From positions 34,463,001 through 34,527,000 of the forward strand of contig JBANSL010000001.1 in assembly GCA_037127255.1 (NCBI GenBank): a stretch of DNA of 64,000 nucleotides. Reading direction: 5' to 3'. Every line of letters starts with the position of its first letter. The first letter of the stretch is position 1. Under the pieces are notes generated by a model. It searched no databases. It saw only the letters and a program-made list of their open reading frames with translations, and was not told where the DNA came from. This DNA is from Persicaria tinctoria (taxonomy: Eukaryota; Streptophyta; Magnoliopsida; Caryophyllales; Polygonaceae). Positions 9,585 through 23,407 of this stretch are shown one piece after another. The translations under genes were made by a program, and so were the position numbers.

Positions 9585-12500
9585 ATGGCGTCTCGGTTGA
9601 AGGAAGATGAGAAGAATGAGAGGATAATTCGCGGTCTTCTCAAATTGCCGGATAATCGCAAATGTACCAACTGCAACAGCTTGGTGAGATCGTTGTTTCT
9701 TTGGCTTTTATCCTGTGGCATGTAGTGCTATCCAATTGTTTGTCTTGCTTGTGCTGCCTGGTTTGGTTTTTTCAATTGCTGATGAATAGTGATGATTTAG
9801 CTTGTTATATAGTATTTGGATATGCTTGAAATTTACTTTTCATATGAAATTTCTCTTTCCTATGCGCCAAAATTGTTATCCCATGTATTATTAGCCATGT
9901 CATTCCATTTGTTGAACCTTTCGGAAGATATGACTTTGGATAGAGACTAATGGAGGAGGCGCATCCGGGTTTTTGATGTTTAGTAGTTCGAGTCTGGGTG
10001 CTGAGTCATACTGTTTATGCTTAGTGGCAGCCTTCGATCCTGCTTCTTATTGCCTCCTTTTCTAAAGTCTATCTTGTCTCCTTGTGATTTATGATTTTAT
10101 GTGGCTTATTATTTTGGGTCTATCGGAAACACTCTTTCGACTTGTTCGGGGAAAGAGTGCGTACATCATGACCCTCATACCCTGCCTTATCGCGGGATAG
10201 ACTGGGATCTAGTTGTTGTTGTTGTTGTTATTCCATTTGCTTTTGGCATGATAATACTCTGTTTTAAGGGGCGAGTTGTGTAAATATTTAGCAAGCATGC
10301 ATTGAGATAACCTTGAAGAAGTTTGTGCGTTATATTCACATTACTGAATTGCCTGTGAAGTTTGTTTAGCAAGTTTTAAAACTAACTTATAGTCATTTAA
10401 ACCCTTGTTCTGCTTCATTTATATTTTAGGTACCATTAATGGCCATTTTGTTTGTGGCCTATTAGTGGGATCTGGAAGGGTTAGTACTTAAGAGTCTTAG
10501 ACCATAGTCCTCGCTCTTCTAGTAACTTTTTGCAGGTTTTTATTATTGATGTAGCAATATAGTGCCTCCTTAGCAAGTTGCAACTTTTTTAATTATTGAT
10601 GTTGCAATATAGTGCCTCCTTAACAAAAATATATCTTCACATTTTAGTTTAGCAAGTGGCAACTTTGTGTGATAGCTATTTATTGTCGATACATAATGCA
10701 TTGATTTATACCAATGGTTAAAAAATGTGCCTTGTTATGTTGCAATTGTTTGTCTACAGCTTTGGCTTGATTTCTTTTCCTAAGAATTTATTGGTTGTGT
10801 GGAGGAATTGGAGCTAATCAGTTGCACAAACCTTGAAAATTTGAATGCTGTGCAAACAGATAGGTTTTCACAAGTCTTAAGCTACTCATTTTGTCCACTA
10901 TTGCTGTCTCCAATGTATCTGCATGTGTCCACTAGTGTCTGGTCTTTGGGTTGGACGCTATTATATCTTTTGATGGTTTGAAATGCTTTCCCTCGTTGAT
11001 TTCAATGTTTTCTTCTGTACATTTACAGCCAAAGGAAACTGTCAGTAGATGATTGCTAATATGTTTATTTACCTTAAGAAAACTCAAAACTTTAGACATT
11101 CTGATTTACTAAGGAAGGAAAAAGGACTTATCAATTGAGGGACAGTTTTAACATTTTGTTCTTCTTCTCCATTGTTTGCAAACAAATGAAAAGACAGAGT
11201 TCCATCTTGATTAATGTTTCTTGTTTTGACCAGGGACCTCAATATGTATGCACTACCTTTTGGACGTTTGTTTGTACAACCTGCAGTGGGATTCAGTAAG
11301 TTTTGTTTCATATTTGGGATGTTTCTTTTCCTTGATGAAAATATTTGATAGTTGTGATTGAAATCTGTTGTTTTCAGCCGGGAATTCACTCACAGAGTCA
11401 AGTCTGTGTCAATGGCTAAGTTCACTCAACAAGAAGTTTGTTCTCTCCAGTCTGGAGGAAATGAGGTAAGCTTGCACCTGTTGAGATGTGTGTTCTGTGT
11501 TCAGTATTCAGTTATCTTACGACGAAAACTTACGTTTATGATTTCAACACCTACAGCGTGCAAAGGAAATTTACTTCAAAGAGTTGGATCTTCATCGTCT
11601 ACCAGATAGCAGGTTATTTATCACAAATACAGCTTTGCTAAATATTGCATGTTGGAGTTAATGTTCTTATTTTTTTTCCTTCCCCTCCATTAGTAATGTG
11701 GATAGGTTACGAGACTTTATAAAGCATGTCTATGTGGATAGAAGATATACTGGTGAGAAGAACAATGACAGACCTCCAAGGGTCAGAATGGTTAGATTCA
11801 TTCATTGATTTCCTTGTTTTCTCAAAAATTTGTGAAGTTGCCAGGATTTGAAATGGTCAACTTCCATATGAAGATATTTTGTTGCTTTTGGAATTGCTTT
11901 TATTTTCAATTTTAAGCAAAAATTATTTGTCTTATGAAGGGTGACAAGGAGGAAACAAACGAGTACAGAAGAACAGATTCCTATGGGAGCGGGTCTCGAA
12001 GCCCTCCCTATGGAGAGGTTTATGAACGTCGCCACAGTGACAGGCCAAGTCCGGGATATGATGGAAGGAGTCCTGGATCCGAGCACGGCAGTCAACGAAA
12101 TAGTGACTATGGAAGAAGTCCTGTCGGTTCTGTGCACGGGGTTGTTAATGATTGGAGGCGGGAAGATAGATTTGGAAATGGAAGGAGTTCAGAAGACCGT
12201 AGAAGTTCTGAGGGAGATTCTAAGGCTGGTGGCAGGTCGCCCGACAGTCAAAGGGATCTTAATGTTTCCAGTCCTCCTGTTATTCGTCCAGTTAGAGATA
12301 TTTTGGGTGAGAATGCCACACCTCTTCGTGTTATTGAGCCACCAAAAGTGAATGGTGGCAAAAGGTCCGAGGGTTCTCATACTCAGGTGAGGGTAATTGA
12401 CATATTTAGAACATAATCTGACTCGTCAACTTTGAACTTTCTAGAAAAGCATAAGGGGGCTAGTTTTTAGGCTCTTCTTCCATTTGACTATGAATTTAGT

Positions 12501-15500
12501 CTCTTAATATTCAAACCAAGCACAATTCTGTTTAAATTACTTGAGTTTTTAGGCATCTTCTTCCATCTCTAGTGAATTATGTGTAGATTTTTTTTGTTTG
12601 TTCATTCTCATAAACACCTTAGGTTGCTAAAAGATGATATCAAATGACGAAAGTGGCTAGTCGATGAGATTAGGCAGGATCGATATCTTTTTGCTCATCC
12701 AATAATTTCTGTGTGTAGTTTCTCTTTTCAGCCCTTTCCATACGGGGATCCTATCTGAGATGTCCACTTGTGGGCATCTTCTCTTTGGTTTAACTGATAT
12801 GCTCACTAATACTCCCTCCGTTTAAAAATATAGGTCTTTTTAGGTTTAGAATTTTGTTTAGAAATATAAGTCCTTTTAGGTTTTCGAGACATTGGGATAA
12901 GAGAAAAGTAACTTTTTGAGTTGTTTTGTGAAATGTTATTGGTTGATAATGGTAGTGGATAATTAATGAGGGTATAAAAGTAATATTTTTAGACTTTTCT
13001 TAATATGTGTGCAAAAGTCTAAAAGGACTTATAATTTTGAACGGAGGGAGTATTTGTTTTATAGTGGGGTGGTTATGTCCAGATTCAGTGCTTGGGCATT
13101 ATGACTTTGGCACTAATCTTTCTGGAGTCCAATTCCTGCTTGAAAAGCTTATTTGCAACTTTTAAATTTTAATCATGTATTGATCATGCATCTTCGATGG
13201 AAAGCAAAGTCTGATGATTGACCCACACCTGGTTCCCCTTAATCTTGCCACACCAAGTTTGTGTCGCAGCATATGTACTTTATGTGATATGTATTATTAT
13301 GAATTTTGTCTTGTCCTGTCAACTACTATTGTGGACTTAAGGTATTAGTAAATTGCCTTGTTTCAGAGAACTGCTTCATCTAGCAGTTTGGTATCTAGTA
13401 GTGGCAATCCAACAGAAATTAAAAGGGAGGATTCGTTGATTGATTTTGATGCTGATCCCGTGCCTCCAGCAGCAATTGCAACACAACCGAAGCAGTCAGC
13501 TGCCGATTTCACAAATTCAACAAACAGTGATAACTGGGCGTGTTTCGATAATTTTCCCGAGAGCAAAGTCTCTCAACCGCCACCAAGTTCAAACGGATTG
13601 GATTCTGCGTTGACTCAGCTTTCAGTTCCCTCTGCAGCACCTTCAAATAGTGCAACAACACCAGCAATTGTGGGTGATTCCCTCTTCGGTCCTGGACCAC
13701 AAATTTCAGTGACACCTCCTAATGGTGCTTATGCTGCTACACCAAGCAACACAACATTGCCCACCGACAGTGCTGGTTTACAAGTTGGCAGTTTTCTTTT
13801 TGGAGGCGTTGGGCTGACACCCTCATTGCCTGCAGACGGTGTTGTAGGGCAATGGTCAAATATGCAACCTCAACAGCCGTCTATATACCCTGATTCTGGT
13901 AGTCAGTTCACTGTTTCACAATTTACTTCCTCTGTGACTACTTCTAGTAGTCAGGTGGGTGCTGATTACTCGTAGAATACTCAATTGTGCTCTAGTTCTG
14001 TAGTTCTTCAGTTGGCTTTGGTTATAGTTATTGTAGTATCCCAGCTCATGACCCGTGTTGACATGCAGGGACTTTTAAGCAATCCTGTTGCACAAGTGTC
14101 GGACGTGGGCGTGGTATCTGCTCAGGCATCATCTGGAGTTACGGTGCAACCAGTAGAGGCTAAAACAAGTGGAAGAAAAGAACTGCCAGCGGTATTGAAA
14201 AGTTAATCTAATTAAACTATAATACCCTTTTACATGTGCTTTTTCCTAAATTGTGAACCTTTTCCCATTCAGGATATCTTTGCTGCGATGTATGCTCCCC
14301 GGCCTATACATGCTCCGGGCTGGCAGAGTGGTTTTGCCCCACGCATGGGGTTTCCTATGCAATACACCACTGCAATGGTATGTTATGTGATAAATCTGTA
14401 GCTGCCACTATTGTTTGTTGACCATATGTTTTTAATGACATGCATTTTTGTTACAGCATATGCCACAGCAGCCACACTTTTCACAGTCAAACAAATCTGT
14501 CAACCCGTTTGATGCCATCAGCGAATCTTCTTACATGCAACCACCTGCAGTATGTGTCCTTTAATCTTGATTTATGATTTTGAAACCATTTGTTAATCAT
14601 TTTTGCCCTAGCTGCTTAACTGAAAACTCGTCTTGGTATATGGGAATCATTTATATTACTGAGAGACGTCGATAAATCTACTTTTCTTGATTGATGCCTC
14701 AAACAAACTGGAGAAACTGATAAATGAAAAAACCTTGTGTAATGGATAGAATTTATAAAATGGTTACTCCCAAAAATGTCTGGTTAGGATGTTCAAGTCT
14801 TTAGTTAATCTGATGTTAGGCTGTTCAAGTCTTTAGTAATGTTAGCTTCTATTCTGTTGTAGTTTCCCTCCATGGTGCCCTTGCAAGCTGCTCTGCCAAA
14901 CATGTCAAATCCCATGAGTTTGGCGCGTACATCAAGCCTTGGTACACCTACGCCGTCTTGGATGCCATCTCAGCCGTCTGCCTATCCATCAGCAACCCCT
15001 CAATTTACACCGGCTTTTGCCACCACTGCTGGCACTCCAGGTGATTTTTATGCTTTTTATTTTTATTTTTATAATTTATTAGTCCCACCACCATCTGTTT
15101 GTGGAAATGTCTCATACATGCAAATTTAGGGGACTTATTCTAACACTTGTTTTTAATATCAGGCACATATATGAGCCAACATGCACCGAATAACTTGGCC
15201 CCAAGGTAACTGATTCATAGACCCATCATCTCTTGCTTAAACTCGCATATCAACACTACTTCTGGTCTTGCTTTCAAAATGATGTGTAGTTTATAGGTTT
15301 GGGTTGATTTAAAAACCACCCCTATTTTAGGAGTGGGTTGGGGCCAGAATATCTTTTTTCCCCATAAAACCATTTCTATTTGTAATTACATCCTTTTTTT
15401 TTGGCTTTTGTCAAAAAAGCCTGTTAAATTTCATGGGCAATGACACAATTGCTCTTGCTTTTATTATATTCACTCAGTCCGTTAAATTTTTTAAGGTGGC

Positions 15501-16176
15501 AATCAACATCCCGTAATATTTAATAAGCGATTTTGAAAGAAAGCAAAAGCATGGGTTATTTTACTTATCAACTCATGTGTAATCCTGCATTAAGTGGAAA
15601 GTCCCATAAATGACTAAAGAAAGAAAAGTGAATTTCAGCTGTGACAAAAATAACTGCATTTAGTTGAAATGCTCCAAAATTGATATGGGGATTATCTTCA
15701 TCTCAAAGACACTGTATAGAAAACCCAAAGCCACATTTGTGCCCCAATTCCATTTAGGGAAAAAACTTATGAAATTGAGGCGGTCTTCTGAAAATTTCGC
15801 CTAAGAGGTTTTATTGGTTTGGTTTAGCATTGGTGAGTAACAGAGTAAGGGTTTAGAAACATTTCTGTTTTACCATTTTAGATCTAGACCTAGCTCCCCA
15901 CACTCATTTTCAGGTTTATTTACTTGTACTATCCATAAAGTCGATGCTTGCTAGTTGCTAGAGTTGGTTATATACATTAATGACTAATGCATAGTACGGA
16001 GTATCATGTTTGGTGATGGTGTATTTTTTTCCTTTTGTTTTTGCTTCAGACCTCAAGGCTTTGGAGGCTTTGGTAATGATGTAACGAGTTTCAATTCCAT
16101 GAATCCGATGCTTGATGTTGCTGGAAACTTGTCAGCACCAGCTGCTCCAAGTTCTTCTGGAAACCCATTTGGGTAG
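9585..16176 (+). CDS. AGD14: ArfGAP domain protein, AGD14-type
   Basis: Thirteen coding exons: 9585-9683, 11234-11295, 11378-11465, 11557-11612, 11694-11790, 11940-12386, 13367-13954, 14069-14191, 14273-14377, 14457-14549, 14863-15040, 15163-15205, 16050-16176. They total 2106 nt, or 701 residues. All junctions are GT-AG and keep frame. An untranslated first exon ends at 9249 and is joined at 9571. The N-terminus is an ArfGAP zinc finger of the form C-x2-C-x16-C-x2-C (Cys27, 30, 47, 50) followed by GIHREF with the catalytic Arg55. The domain ends near residue 130. The rest is Ser/Pro/Gln-rich, with IRPVRDILGEN, LIDFDADP and a C-terminal SGNPFG, all typical of Arabidopsis AGD14. Such proteins stimulate GTP hydrolysis on Arf GTPases in membrane traffic. 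The gene looks intact; the AGD14 rather than AGD15 assignment is from overall layout. Confidence 0.93.
10101..10235 (+). mobile_element. SINE fragment (TS-like 3' part) in ArfGAP intron 1
   Basis: The stretch has the order TCGGAAACA, a pyrimidine-rich GTTCGGGGAAAGAG block, GCGTACATC, ACCCTCATACCC, GGGATAGACTGGG and a terminal (GTT)n run. This matches the 3' half and GTT tail of tRNA-derived SINEs known from dicots (TS family). The tRNA-like 5' half is not clear, so it is probably a truncated or diverged copy. Confidence 0.55.
12812..13050. mobile_element. Stowaway-like MITE in ArfGAP intron
   Basis: 239 bp with ends CTCCCTCCGTTT and GAACGGAGGGAG, flanked by TA (12810-12811 and 13051-13052). 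It sits in the intron between exons 6 and 7. Its interior differs from the 8536-8772 copy, so it is a different subfamily or much older. Confidence 0.85.
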
Positions 16177-17220
16177 GTATATAAAACATCATTGTTAACA
16201 ACATTACCTTCTGGGGTAACTGCCAGCTTGTTGCACCCCATCGCCCTCCATTTGGTGGCATTTTCTCAGTCTTGCGGAGACATGGATAAGATGACTAGGC
16301 CAAAAGGCGAAGAGATCTGGGGTAATGAAATTGAGATGTGATTTATGACAGATAGTTTACACCGTGTACAATATTTTGCTGGCTGCATGGGGTAATTATA
16401 GAGGTAAATGGAGTGTGGGATGATGAGCAATTCGTCAAGAGAATGAGATCCCGACTGGAACCACGGTTAAGCTGATTTGTGTTATTATGAAGTGTAATTG
16501 TTTAAAAAGTTGTGTGTCTAGGGTCTTCACATCACATTGCGAGCTGCATTTACTTAAATCCCATTTTGCATTGTTATTTATGGCGTGATGTCTTGCAAGG
16601 TGCAATATTCATCTAGGGAGCTGTTGGTCCATTTTGTGCAGTGTTTCATTGGAAGAGTAGGTCATCTTAAATAAAACAAAATTGTATTTTAATCTTTTAT
16701 GATTTTTTTTTAGTGGTACATGTATTTTTCTAGTTGATTATGACAATATTGGTTCTTCAGGAAACGGCTTTCAACGTAGTCTGGCAAAGAGTATACATCT
16801 AGACTCAGGCTATGCTTTTGAGTGAGATAGAATGTGATTGTAGTAGTAGTATCAAGTATGTTTCTAGTTGGGTGCGGCTGGAATTCGATGCATTGTTAAC
16901 CAAAAAAGAGGAAAGGTCTAGTCGTTTTCAGTGTGGTATATTATTGAATTGCAAAGTTTCCTGTCGGTGAATATCATATTATAGTTCATATTGCCACTAT
17001 CAAAGTGTCTGCAAATCTCAACCCCTAATGTATTAACGAAAACATGTCATAGGCAACACAACATTTGTGGGCTCGAATCTGTATTGATGTGGGTTCATTG
17101 GATTTGAAAGTTTTGAGCGTGGAAATTCGAATTCAACACAAAAGCTTGGGTTAAAATGAGTGTTTAGTTAAAAATGGTCTATCACCTCACATTAAAGTGG
17201 GTTGCTGAGGCACCTCCGTA
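16177..17220 (+). other. 3' region of the ArfGAP gene and following spacer
   Basis: This holds the 3' untranslated region. An AATAAA-like stretch occurs near 16670, so the transcript may end around 16700. Beyond that, no gene or domain is seen up to 17220. Confidence 0.4.
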
Positions 17221-18350
17221 AACGCACCTAGAAATGTGTTTAGATTTTTTTTTATTAGATAAAAATTCGAGTTCAGATATACCTGAAACTCGAATAACAG
17301 ACGGATAATCGTAAAAAACAAACAAAAATACAAAGATGGTGCAAAATACAGGTAAAAGCGTTCTACAAAGCGAAACTAAACACAACTAAATTGAACAAGA
17401 CGAGGACGTAAACGATAGACGAAGCCAAACACTACCCTGAAGCAGCACCGTAGGCCAGCGGCACATCAGCAGTCACCTGTGACCAGTGAAGACGAACCTC
17501 TAAGGAACCATTCTTCCGGAGAAATGAGACGCCTCGATACACACTGCCACGACCCCAGCCTATCCCAACTCCGACTGCCAGAACCCCATCAAACGGAGAA
17601 AGTCCATTCACGTCAAAAGTAGAGTCACACAACGCCTGAATCTAACGCAACAGATACCCAAGCGGGATTTACTACATTTATTTATTTATAGATATTTATT
17701 AAAATTTACTACATTTAATTTTATTTAATTTATTCTTTTATCCAACGGGTCAACTTTGGGTCTAAAGGAAAGCCTTGGGCCCAAAGAACACCGCACAGGC
17801 CCAAAGAGAGAGCAGTGCAGAGCAATCCAACCGTGAACCCTTCGGGGAAAGGTAGCAAAAAGCGGCGCACATCCGATCAAGGCCAATGATGTCGGCGCCG
17901 CGCAGTTGGCCAGGCGGATCAGCCGCGGCCCGCGGGGAAGCCAAAGGGTACAAAAGGGTGCGAGACGCCATGAGATTTGAGGGCATCCAGCGACCGAGCT
18001 ACAATCAACGGAAGGGAGGTAGAAGGGTGCATTGACACCAATCCCAAGCCGGAGTAAATAGACCCCAGAGCACCACCACCCAAAGCAGCTGATGGAGAAG
18101 GCGAAGAAAGACACAATCCACGTCACCCCAACAGTAACCGACGGCGGGAAAAGGAGATTGAAGACGGTGAACAGTAACCGAAGTCATGATAGAAGTTCAA
18201 ATTGAAAAAAGGGCTAATGAAAACGGGAAGAAACCAAAAATCACCGAAAGCCCCAAATTAAATTGGTTTTTATCAACCTCAGTAGAAGGAAATTCACACG
18301 GAGGATTGTAGATTTTTCACGCCAATAAGGCGTATTGGCGGGTTGATGGC
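17221..18350. repeat. GC-rich repetitive-looking block, unidentified
   Basis: From 17400 the sequence turns GC-rich and reads like decayed transposon flank. Several overlapping frames exist on the minus strand (for example 17725-18126) but none shows a domain. Positions 18310-18375 carry a short direct repeat (GGCTCCCGAA twice). I cannot assign a family. Confidence 0.3.
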
Positions 18351-18990
18351 TCCCGAAAGAGATTCAAGGGCTCCCGAAGGAGATTTGATTCATATGTATG
18401 GATTTAATTTTATTTATACATACGTAAAATTTATGGGTTTTTTTTTTGTTTGTTTTTAATTCGGTGGTGCTAGGCGTGTAGGCCATCGGAAGGCAGACGA
18501 TGGCCGGTTGCACGCCAACGAAGCCCCAACGAACTGGCGGTGATACACCCACCACCGGAAGGCACAGGTGCAAACCGACTAGGACGAAAAGCCGACGTAT
18601 GAACCAGCACCAAAGCGAGCCGAGAAGCGTAGCAGCAAGGGAAAGAGGAGACACCGAAGACGGAGGTGGCGATGAGAGGCTAGAGGTCAGAGCAGCAGCG
18701 ACGATCGAGGGACCGACACATGGCCGAGGCGAACCCGACCAAGCACAACCCAATGCAAACTCCATGCTTAAACGACGACAGATGCGGGGGAGAAGACACC
18801 GACCGTGGAGATGATGGAGGCGCCGGTGGGGCCAAGGACATTATATTGGGATTTGTTCGAGGTGCCGGTGGCAAGGGTAGGGTTAGGCGGGTTTCAATTT
18901 GGGGGTTTCAATTTGGGGTTTCTACTTCTCTCGCTAGAGAAGAGAGAGAGAAAAGAGAGTTTCAGAATGTGTAGACCGACTTGTGCTGAC
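18351..18990. repeat. Second GC-rich block with overlapping frames, unidentified
   Basis: Frames at 18364-18765 (-), 18500-18814 (+) and 18720-18974 (+) overlap in a GC-rich, Arg/Gly/Pro-biased stretch and look like compositional artefacts. A GTTTCAATTTGGGG phrase is duplicated near 18890-18915. No domain is recognised. Confidence 0.3.
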
Positions 18991-18994
18991 CGGC

Positions 18995-19125
18995 TCGACC
19001 CACTGGAGTAAGACAAACCTTGGATTATAATTCAAGGAAATGGGCGGAGGTAGGGATCGAACCCGAGACCTCTTGACATTCTCTTGCTCCCCACCAGTGA
19101 GCCACCCCGACTGGGGCGAAATTTT
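18995..19125 (-). mobile_element. tRNA-derived SINE candidate
   Basis: On the minus strand, TGGCTCACTGG (near 19094-19104) fits a pol III A box. GGTTCGATCCC (near 19053-19063) is a perfect B box, about 35 bp further on, as in a tRNA. The sequence then runs into a unique tail. This is the usual head-and-body layout of a plant SINE. No functional tRNA fold was found. Confidence 0.5.
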
Positions 19126-20351
19126 GGATTTTTTGAAGTGTTGGTCTATGCACATCCACACCGCGCGGAGACCATTTTGAAATTTTTTACAGCTTTGGTT
19201 TATGCACATCCATAATGCGTGGAGAGCATTTTGAATTACTTTAGTACTAGTTCACTATTTTTTAATTTAAATAAATTGATACTAAAACCCATTTATTTAA
19301 TTAATCAATTTCTTTCATACTTCTAATTTCACAAATCTGAATGAATTTATACTTTTTAGTATAAAAGCTAATTTCTTCTTACTCCTTACGCGTTGCTAGT
19401 ATATATTAGTGGAAATAACATATGAAAAGCTAATTTCTCAAATCTGAATGAATTTCTACTTTATTGACAACATATGAAAAGCTAGTATATATTAGTAGAA
19501 ACAACAAAATAATATATACCTTGTAACCAATGAGCATGTTATTTCGAAAAGCTTACTAAGGAATTCGTAAAAAAAGTCGTATTTTACCTGCAATAACAAC
19601 ACCAAAAATAAAGGAGAATGTGTCAATGTTTGTGAAATAACATTAACAATCTAGACTATATATAGGTCAAAAACTAAAAACCTATCCATAATTATATATG
19701 TATAAAATCCAAAAATATATCTCATAAATACATAAATACCGTCAAGATAGGAAAATTATATTTCTTTATCCGCAAAAACGATAGAACTTCCATAAAAAAT
19801 TATGATTAAACTCTTCCAAAACAATATCCACATCTAAAATAATTGGGTAAAATATATTAACAAAAATTAAATTTCATGAGTTGATAACCTTTACACGGCT
19901 AAGTATTATTTCAATTTACCAAAAACCTTTTATCTTCTTAATATTGATAAACTTATTTAACTAGTATGACCATGCTAAGTATTATTTCAATTTCGTCAAC
20001 ACTTTTTATCTTCTAAAAATATGTTCATATTGATGAAGTTATTGATAAAGTTATGTAAATAGTATGACCATGTAATATATTGATAAAGTTATCTTCTAAA
20101 AATATGTTCATATATAGCGAAATAGGTAAAATATAATTATATTATATACTATTCTTTAAAATTAGTTAATATCTTCTAAAAATATATCCATTTCTAATCA
20201 AATCTGGTCAAATTTTATCTTATGCATATATAGATATATTGATTAAATAGAGTTAGAATAAAAATTTATCTTATGCATATATTTCAAAATTAGTTAATAT
20301 TTTCTAAAAATATATCCATATCTAATTAATTTGGGTCAAATTTTATCTTAA

Positions 20352-20353
<2 letters not shown>
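19126..20353. other. AT-rich DNA with short local repeats
   Basis: No gene is seen. The phrases ATCTTCTAAAAATAT, AGTATGACCATG and TTGATTAAATAGAGTTAGAA recur. The last also occurs at 25723, on the far side of the two TA-flanked elements, which suggests they landed in one AT-rich repeat region. Confidence 0.4.

Positions 20354-20406
<53 letters not shown>
20354..20406. repeat. (TA)n microsatellite, left
   Basis: A pure TA dinucleotide run that borders the left end of element A. Confidence 0.95.
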
Positions 20407-21443
<1,037 letters not shown>

Positions 21444-22019
21444 CGTTAAAATGTAAAACATCCTTAGGGTGTAAAATTGCTTAAGGTGTAAAATTTAATT
21501 TTTTAATCAACCCCGTTTTCAAATCGACAGACGCACCCACAAAGTCGGACTCCCACAGTATCAGTGTACGCTCGGCCTCCCGCTGCCCTGCACCCACACC
21601 CACGTCGAGCCACCTCCGGCCACCACCGCCAAGCCACGCTCGAGCCCACCCCTGAGCGCACCCCCCGAGCCCTGACTTGGCTTGGTTCGAGCCCAGACGC
21701 GCCCACCCTAACCATTCAAAGCTTACGTCGCTTGTTCTCTCGTCGGCCTCCCACGCCACCCACGAGCCACCTCCGGCCACCAGCCCCCACCCGATCGAAC
21801 CCCCTCACTCAGGCGCACCCCCCGAGACCGAAACCCCTATGGTTTGAGCCCAGCCGAGCTCACACCGAGCCCATCTCCCCCATAAGTGTTGTTCGGTGCT
21901 TTTGGCTCGGAATACCTTCGAAATCCCGATTTTGCTCCTTGTTTCAACTCGAATTTGGTATGATTTCTAACCCTAAACTTGTTTATTAGTACAATTATTT
22001 AGATTGTTTGAATGATTTA

Positions 22020-22540
22020 GGTTGAGATTAAAATCTAGGGTTTGATTTAGGAGCGGAATTTGGGGCTTTTTTGCCAAAAGCCAAATTTATTGAAAATGAT
22101 GATATGGTTGTGTTGTTGGGTTGATTTTGAGCTAATTTCATGTTCATATCATTGTCAAATTGTTTATGAATCATGAGCTAATTGATTTTAGAATTTTTTT
22201 TATTGCGATACGCTTTAGAATTTGGGTTTTTTTTGCCAAAAGCCAAATTGATTGAAATTGATGATATGGTTGTGTTGTTGGGTTGATTTGGAGCTAATTT
22301 CATGTTCATAGCATTGTCAAATTATTTATGGATCATGATCTAATTGGATTTTAGAATTTTATTGCGATATATTTTAGAATTTGGGTTTTTTTTTGCCAAC
22401 ATCCAAATTGATTGAAATTGATGATATGGTTGTGATGTTGGGTTGATTTGGAGCGAATTTCATGTTCATAGCATTGTCAAATTGTTTGTGAATCATGAGC
22501 TAATTGGATTTTAGAATTTTATTGCGATATGCTTGAGGTC
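22020..22540. repeat. Threefold direct repeat inside element B
   Basis: About 170-bp units share the phrases TTTGCCAAAAGCCAAATT, GATGATATGGTTGTG, TTGGGTTGATTT and AATTTCATGTTCATA. The order is constant and only point differences occur. There is no coding potential. Confidence 0.8.
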
Positions 22541-22578
22541 GATTAGGTTCTTCTATTTTAGCATGAGAATCATAATTT

Positions 22579-22648
22579 AGCCTATTAGCTCAATTGGTAG
22601 AGGATTGTGCGTTTGCACAAAGATGTGACTTCAAATCCCACATAGGTT
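22579..22648 (+). repeat. tRNA-like cloverleaf, copy 1
   Basis: 70 nt fold as acceptor AGCCTAT/ATAGGTT (one G-T pair), D arm GCTC..GAGG, anticodon arm TTGTG/CACAA with a six-base loop, and T arm GTGAC..CCCAC (weak). It is the most diverged of four equal-length copies in the window. A functional tRNA is unlikely because the anticodon loop has six bases and the T arm is broken. Confidence 0.6.
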
Positions 22649-22679
22649 ACATAATAGACAAGAGCGCAACAATCGCAAA

Positions 22680-23372
22680 TTGTTAATCATGCACATTATA
22701 ATCTTAGTTATGCACTTTTTAACCTTAATTATGCACATTTTAATCTTATTTATGCACTTTAATTTTAAAAGCTTATTATGTATGCATACCATAATGTTAT
22801 ATTTGCACAACATAACATAGGTTACATAATAGACAAAAGCGCAACAATTGCAAATTGATAATCATGCACATCATAATCTTAGTTATGCACTTTTTAACCT
22901 TAATTATGCACATTTTAATCTTATTTATGCACTTTAATTTTAAAAGCTTATTATGTATGCACACCATAATGTTATATTTGCACAACATAACATTATGTTT
23001 GCACATTTTAATCTTATTTATGCACTTTAATTTAAAAGCCTATTATATATGCACACCATAATGTTATATTTGCACAACATAGCATTATATTTGCACATTT
23101 TAATTTTATTTTTGCACTTTAATTTAAAAACCTATTATATATGCACACCATAATGTTATATTTGCACATTTTAATCTTATTTATGCACATTAATTTAAAA
23201 GCTTATTATATATGCACAACATAATGTTATATTTGCACAACATAGCATTATATTTGCACATTTTAATCTTATTTATGGACTTTAATTTAAAGCCTATTAT
23301 ATATGCACATCATAATGCACAACATAATATTATATCTGCACATTTTAATCTTATTTATGCACTTTAATTTGA
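22680..23372. repeat. GCAC-motif array
   Basis: Imperfect repeats of TTATGCACTTTAATTT, ATATTTGCACAACATAA and related phrases, in units of roughly 85-160 bp, form a loosely periodic array. A related but sparser version recurs at 25100-25440, on the other side of the nested LTR element. No frame of interest. Confidence 0.85.
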
Positions 23373-23407
23373 AAATGTTAAATGCCTAAAAACAAATAGA
23401 CGATAAG

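Noticed and set aside
10101..10283. 60-codon frame in ArfGAP intron 1
   Set aside because: Falls in a SINE fragment; the Val run is the (GTT)n tail.
18500..18974. Overlapping 80-100 codon frames on both strands
   Set aside because: GC-biased composition, no motifs, no splice context.
21564..21989. 141-codon GC-rich frame inside element B
   Set aside because: Pro/Arg-rich with equally long frames on the opposite strand. Compositional artefact, no domain.
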